Part shown: positions 60,908-64,000 of the stretch, piece by piece
Layout of the letters: the number at the start of each line of letters is the position of its first letter
Position numbering within the stretch: the stretch's first letter is position 1
From: Psychroserpens ponticola
GTDB lineage: Bacteria; Bacteroidota; Bacteroidia; Flavobacteriales; Flavobacteriaceae
DNA: 64,000 nt
NCBI RefSeq assembly: GCF_023556315.2
Contig: NZ_CP116221.1
Location: 310,001-374,000 of the forward strand
Reading direction: 5' to 3'
Program-made: the position numbers and the translations under genes
The notes under the pieces: generated by a model
What the model was told of the DNA's origin: nothing
What the model saw: the letters and a program-made list of their open reading frames with translations, nothing else
The model's database searches: none

Positions 60908-61663
60908 ATGAAAAACAAAAATCTATACAAATACATTCTTGGTATCGCAGATAACAGCCTTATCCTTGGTCAACGCCTAGGAGAACTCTGTGGTCATGGA
61001 CCAAGTTTAGAAACAGATATTGCTTGTACTAATATTTCATTGGATTTATTCGGACAAGTACGAAGTTATTTTCAGTATGCGGCAAAAATTGCAGGAGATA
61101 AAAGAACAGAGGATGATATTGCCATGCTTCGTAAAGAACGTGAGTATAAAAATGTTTTACTTGTAGAACAACCTAATACTAATTTTGCGTATTCGATTGG
61201 ACGTCAGTTTTTATTTGATGTCTATCATTTAGCATTTCTAGCTGAATTACAAAAGAGTACAGATTTAACGCTTTCTGCAATTGCAAATAAGTGTATTAAA
61301 GAAGTGAGTTATCATGAGCGTTTCTCTTCAGATTGGGTAAAGCGTTTAGGTGATGGTACTGAAACAAGTAATCAAAAAATGCAAGATGCTATTGATGCTT
61401 TATGGACGTATACTGATGAATTATTTCATCAAACTGAAGCTGATAAAACTATGGTAGCTGAAGGAATTGGTGTTGATGTAACCAAACTAAAAGAAAATTA
61501 TTATAAACAAGTAAGTCTTCTTTTAGAAGAAGCAAACCTTCAAATTCCTGAATCTAAATGGTTTCAAAAAGGAGGAAAAGAAGGCATTCATACAGAACAT
61601 TTAGGATATTTATTGAGCGATTTGCAATACATGCAACGTACATATCCAAATATGGAATGGTAA
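60908..61663 (+). CDS. paaC: Phenylacetyl-CoA epoxidase subunit PaaC
   Basis: A 251-residue ferritin-like partner of PaaA, structural rather than catalytic. Marks are ILGIADNSLILGQRLGELCG at the start, the EREYKNVLLVEQPNTNFAYS segment and KEVSYHERFSSDWVKRLGDG. The ATG at 60908 is used; a TTG at 60893 is in frame but reads through unrelated codons. Confidence 0.94.
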   Translation: MKNKNLYKYILGIADNSLILGQRLGELCGHGPSLETDIACTNISLDLFGQVRSYFQYAAKIAGDKRTEDDIAMLRKEREYKNVLLVEQPNTNFAYSIGRQFLFDVYHLAFLAELQKSTDLTLSAIANKCIKEVSYHERFSSDWVKRLGDGTETSNQKMQDAIDALWTYTDELFHQTEADKTMVAEGIGVDVTKLKENYYKQVSLLLEEANLQIPESKWFQKGGKEGIHTEHLGYLLSDLQYMQRTYPNMEW

Positions 61664-61677
61664 GAGATATTTGATTT

Positions 61678-61771
61678 GTCATCCTGAACTTGATTCAGGA
61701 TCTCATCATAAAACAAAAAAAATACGTCACTTCGAGTGATTTGTGAGGAACGAGAAAATCGTATCGAGAAG
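61678..61771 (+). repeat. B+A repeat module between paaC and paaD
   Basis: Type B (61678-61706: GTCATCCTGAACTTGATTCA, then GGATCTCA), 18 nt, then type A (61725-61771). Order, direction and spacing copy the module between paaB and paaC. Confidence 0.8.
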
Positions 61772-61785
61772 ATTGGAAAGCAAAA

Positions 61786-62286
61786 ATGATTACAACAGAA
61801 CAAAACATAGATGACATCTTAATTCCAATCTTGGAACAGGTTTCAGATCCTGAAATTCCAGTATTGTCTATAATGGATATGGGAGTTGTGCGTTCTGCTA
61901 TAATTATTAATGATATTGTGAAAGTCGAAATCACTCCAACTTATAGCGGTTGTCCAGCAATGGATGTGATTGGTGACGATATCAAAAAAGAATTAAAAGA
62001 TGCAGGTTATGAATCTGAAATTGATTTGATTTTGCATCCAGCTTGGACAACCGATTGGATTACGCCAAGAGGACGAAAAGCACTAGAAAATTATGGTATA
62101 GCAGCACCTTTAGAGGCTGAAGCAGATAAAGATGTATTGCTAAATGGAAAACGAATTGTAAAATGTCCACAATGTGGATCAACAAACACACGACTAGTAA
62201 GTCAGTTTGGTTCAACAGCATGTAAAGCACAATTTCAGTGTGAGGATTGCCAAGAACCTTTTGATTATTTTAAGTGTTTAAAGTGA
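61786..62286 (+). CDS. paaD: PaaD, iron-sulfur assembly protein for the epoxidase
   Basis: A 166-residue protein with an N-terminal MIP18/DUF59 domain (DPEIPVLSIMDMGVVRSAII, then TPTYSGCPAMDVI). A C-terminal zinc/iron ribbon follows with four cysteines (KCPQCGSTNTRLVS and QCEDCQEPFDYFKC). It is needed for PaaABCE maturation. Length fits the family. Confidence 0.94.
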   Translation: MITTEQNIDDILIPILEQVSDPEIPVLSIMDMGVVRSAIIINDIVKVEITPTYSGCPAMDVIGDDIKKELKDAGYESEIDLILHPAWTTDWITPRGRKALENYGIAAPLEAEADKDVLLNGKRIVKCPQCGSTNTRLVSQFGSTACKAQFQCEDCQEPFDYFKCLK

Positions 62287-62288
62287 AT

Positions 62289-62420
62289 GGTATTCTGAGC
62301 GTTAGTGAAGAATCTCATTAAGAATAAACAATTAACGTCAGTTCGAGTGAAATTGCTCTTTTTGCAATTTTGTATCGAGAACACACAAAGTTTTGTCATT
62401 CCTGCGAAAGCAGGAATCGA
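62289..62420 (+). repeat. B+A+B repeat module between paaD and paaG
   Basis: Type B (62289-62317: TATTCTGAGCGTTAGTGA, then AGAATCTCA), 18 nt, type A (62336-62382, inner GAAATTGC...GCAATTTT stem), then a second type B (62394-62420: TCATTCCTGCGAAAGCAGGA, then ATCG). Confidence 0.8.
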
Positions 62421-62436
62421 CTGTAAAAGAATAAAT

Positions 62437-63219
62437 ATGAATAAAAGTATTCAGCTAAAAATTGAAAACAAAATAGCGTACATCACGCTCAATAGACCAG
62501 AAGTGTTTAATAGTTTCAATCGTGAAATGGCATTTTTGCTTCACGACACGTTAGACGCTTGCGAAAAAAACGATGATGTAAGAGCAATCGTACTTACAGG
62601 AAACGGAAAAGCATTTTGTGCTGGTCAAGATTTAAAAGAAGTGACAGATCCTGACCTAAATCCTGGATTCAAAAAAATACTCGAAGAACATTACAATCCA
62701 ATTATTACAAGAATTAGAGCTATAAAGAAACCAATTATTGCTGCTGTAAATGGAGTAGCAGCTGGAGCAGGAGCTAACATTGCTTTAGCATGTGATATTG
62801 TGGTTGCTCATGAAAAAGTGAGTTTTATTCAAGCTTTTAGTTTAATTGGTTTGGTTCCTGATAGTGGCGGAACATTTTTTTTACCACGATTAATCGGATT
62901 TCAAAAAGCACTAGCTTTAGCAATGTTAGGCGATAAAATTTCAGCAGGTGACGCTGAAAAAATGGGAATGATTTACAAAATACTTCCGCTAGAAAATTTT
63001 GAAAAGGAAGTAAATAAGCTAGCTTTAAAATTAGCCAATATGCCAACTAAAGCTCTAGGTTTTATTAAAGAATTATTTAATCAATCAATGACTAACGATT
63101 TAGATGCCCAATTGGTATTAGAATCTAAATTGCAAATTGAAGCAGCACAAAGCGAAGATTACGCAGAAGGTGTTGCAGCATTTATTGAAAAACGTAAACC
63201 AGAATTCAAAGGAAGATAG
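62437..63219 (+). CDS. paaG: 1,2-epoxyphenylacetyl-CoA isomerase (enoyl-CoA hydratase family)
   Basis: A 260-residue crotonase-fold enzyme. The CoA oxyanion loops are GKAFCAGQDLKEV and NGVAAGAGANIALACDIVVA. The catalytic-region GLVPDSGGTFFLPRL has Asp where hydratases such as PaaF have Glu, which points to PaaG (isomerising the ring epoxide to the oxepin). The frame stays open upstream, but that part translates the palindromic repeat (a VIPAKAGI-type string), so the ATG at 62437 is the real start. Confidence 0.88.
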   Translation: MNKSIQLKIENKIAYITLNRPEVFNSFNREMAFLLHDTLDACEKNDDVRAIVLTGNGKAFCAGQDLKEVTDPDLNPGFKKILEEHYNPIITRIRAIKKPIIAAVNGVAAGAGANIALACDIVVAHEKVSFIQAFSLIGLVPDSGGTFFLPRLIGFQKALALAMLGDKISAGDAEKMGMIYKILPLENFEKEVNKLALKLANMPTKALGFIKELFNQSMTNDLDAQLVLESKLQIEAAQSEDYAEGVAAFIEKRKPEFKGR

Positions 63220-63220
63220 A

Positions 63221-63366
63221 TGTCATTAAGAGCAAAGCGAAGAATCTTATTAGGTCTTGATTACAAATAATACGTCAGTTCGAGTGAAATTGCTTTTTAG
63301 CAATTTTGTATCGAGAACAGATATAAAAAAGAAGAGTTTGTCATTCTGCATTTGATGCAGAATTCA
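63221..63366 (+). repeat. B+A+B repeat module between paaG and paaH
   Basis: Type B-like (63221-63250: TGTCATTAAGAGCAAAGCGA, then AGAATCTTA), 22 nt, type A (63273-63318, nearly the same as the one at 62336), then type B (63340-63366: GTCATTCTGCATTTGATGCA, then GAATTC). Confidence 0.78.
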
Positions 63367-63382
63367 CAATAAAAGAAAAAAT

Positions 63383-64000
63383 ATGAACATAGGAATAATC
63401 GGTTCAGGAACAATGGGAAGCGGTATCGCACAAGTTGCTGCTACTGCTGGTTGTAAAGTGAAATTATACGATACTAACCAAGCCGCTCTAGATAAAGCAA
63501 AAGCAAGTCTTGAGAAAATCTTAGCGCGATTAATTGAAAAAGGACGAATAGATACTGCTGAAAAAAAAAGAATTCAATCGAACATTAGTTACGTCGATTC
63601 TTTAAAATATTTAGCAGATTCAAACCTAACCATTGAAGCCATTATAGAAAACCTAGATATCAAGCAAAAAGTCTTTTCAGAATTAGAAAGCTATGTTGCT
63701 GAGGATTGTATCATCGCATCAAACACGTCAAGTTTATCTATAGCTTCCATTGCAGCATCATTACAAAAACCAGAGCGCTGTGTCGGAATTCATTTTTTCA
63801 ATCCTGCGCCTTTAATGAAATTAGTTGAGGTAATTCCTGCTATTCAAACCTCAAAAGCAGTTCTTGAAAAATCGATACAAACCATTTCCGATTGGAAAAA
63901 AGTAGTTGCTGTGGCTAAAGATACTCCAGGTTTTATCGTAAATAGAGTCGCTAGACCATTTTACGGAGAATCACTTCGTATTTATGAAGAAGGACTTGCT
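63383..64000 (+). CDS. paaH: 3-hydroxyacyl-CoA dehydrogenase (PaaH-type), N-terminal part
   Basis: An open frame of 206 codons runs off the window edge. The N-terminus is a Rossmann fold (NIGIIGSGTMGSGIAQVAATAG). Catalytic Ser/Asn and His segments are NTSSLSIASIA and VGIHFFNPAPLMKLVEVI, and VAKDTPGFIVNRVARPFYGE begins the second domain. It would oxidise a 3-hydroxyadipyl-CoA-type intermediate with NAD. Position after paaG fits PaaH. The C-terminal domain is outside the window. Confidence 0.9.
   Translation, partial: MNIGIIGSGTMGSGIAQVAATAGCKVKLYDTNQAALDKAKASLEKILARLIEKGRIDTAEKKRIQSNISYVDSLKYLADSNLTIEAIIENLDIKQKVFSELESYVAEDCIIASNTSSLSIASIAASLQKPERCVGIHFFNPAPLMKLVEVIPAIQTSKAVLEKSIQTISDWKKVVAVAKDTPGFIVNRVARPFYGESLRIYEEGLA

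Noticed and set aside
62305-62436. In-frame N-terminal extension of paaG
   Set aside because: It translates the type A and B repeats (including the familiar VIPAKAGI string made by such palindromes) and has no resemblance to crotonase N-termini; the ATG at 62437 fits the family.
60398-63366. CRISPR array in the paa region
   Set aside because: The repeats are palindromic, lie only between genes, vary in length and have no spacers of constant size.
1-64000. tRNA, rRNA, prophage or integrated element
   Set aside because: The gaps are short and hold only promoters, terminators, repeats and leaders. No cloverleaf-like sequence, integrase, transposase or phage gene was seen.

Overview
The window reads as chromosomal DNA of a member of the Flavobacteriaceae (Bacteroidota). 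The evidence is its low GC content, Bacteroidota-type promoters (TTTG, about 18 nt, TAnnTTTG), the gliding genes gldA, gldB and gldC, a secreted protein with a type IX secretion (T9SS) C-terminal sorting domain, and the 2-domain DAHP synthase/chorismate mutase fusion. Almost all of it is ordinary, densely packed core metabolism. I see no rRNA, tRNA, prophage, insertion sequence with a transposase, or CRISPR array.

Layout. 1-2069: end of gltB, then gltD (glutamate synthase). 2296-9296: ilvD-ilvB-ilvN-ilvC-ilvA (isoleucine/valine). 9366-13679, minus strand: leuA-leuC-leuD-leuB. 13826-15376: unknown helical protein. 15546-23011: SAM-I riboswitch followed by metY-metX-metH (split in two)-small ORF-metF (methionine). 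23084-27132: aminotransferase, PagL-like protein, head-GIN lipoprotein, gldA. 27283-31326: an aromatic-rich leader peptide and terminator, then pheA-aminotransferase-tyrA-DAHP synthase/chorismate mutase (Phe/Tyr). 31503-43008: unknown secreted protein, rsgA, dtd, YdjM-like membrane protein, two DUF3857/transglutaminase proteins, MazG-like protein, aroA, queA, rlmN. 43057-45687, minus strand: T9SS cargo protein and arylsulfotransferase-like lipoprotein. 45780-49394: polyprenyl synthetase and a sigma/anti-sigma-like/outer-membrane cassette. 49497-54408: dnaG, response regulator, nadE, gldB-gldC. 54605-57350: two paralogous secreted proteins, DUF4230 protein, rhodanese. 57439-64000: TetR regulator and the start of a phenylacetate catabolic operon paaE-A-B-C-D-G-H, with paaH cut by the window edge.

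How it works together. Positions 1-31326 hold nitrogen assimilation, branched-chain, sulfur and aromatic amino-acid synthesis, with two visible leader-RNA controls: a SAM-I riboswitch with its own terminator before metY, and a candidate Phe/Tyr/Trp attenuator before pheA (leader peptide MNTLNFAYYNWFYFFFS followed by a terminator that abuts the pheA start). The paa operon turns phenylacetyl-CoA into the ring-1,2-epoxide and onward. It appears to be controlled by the TetR protein next to it through matching inverted repeats (TAAC-N4-GTTA core) before tetR and before paaE.

Most unusual points: the pheA attenuator; a repeated two-part palindromic module in successive gaps of the paa operon; a DnaG primase without its zinc ligands; a response regulator with Glu in place of the phospho-acceptor Asp; a transglutaminase-like protein without its catalytic Cys and His; and a 28-residue predicted membrane peptide between metH and metF. 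All identifications come from reading the sequence and from knowledge of the families. No database search or RNA folding was run.
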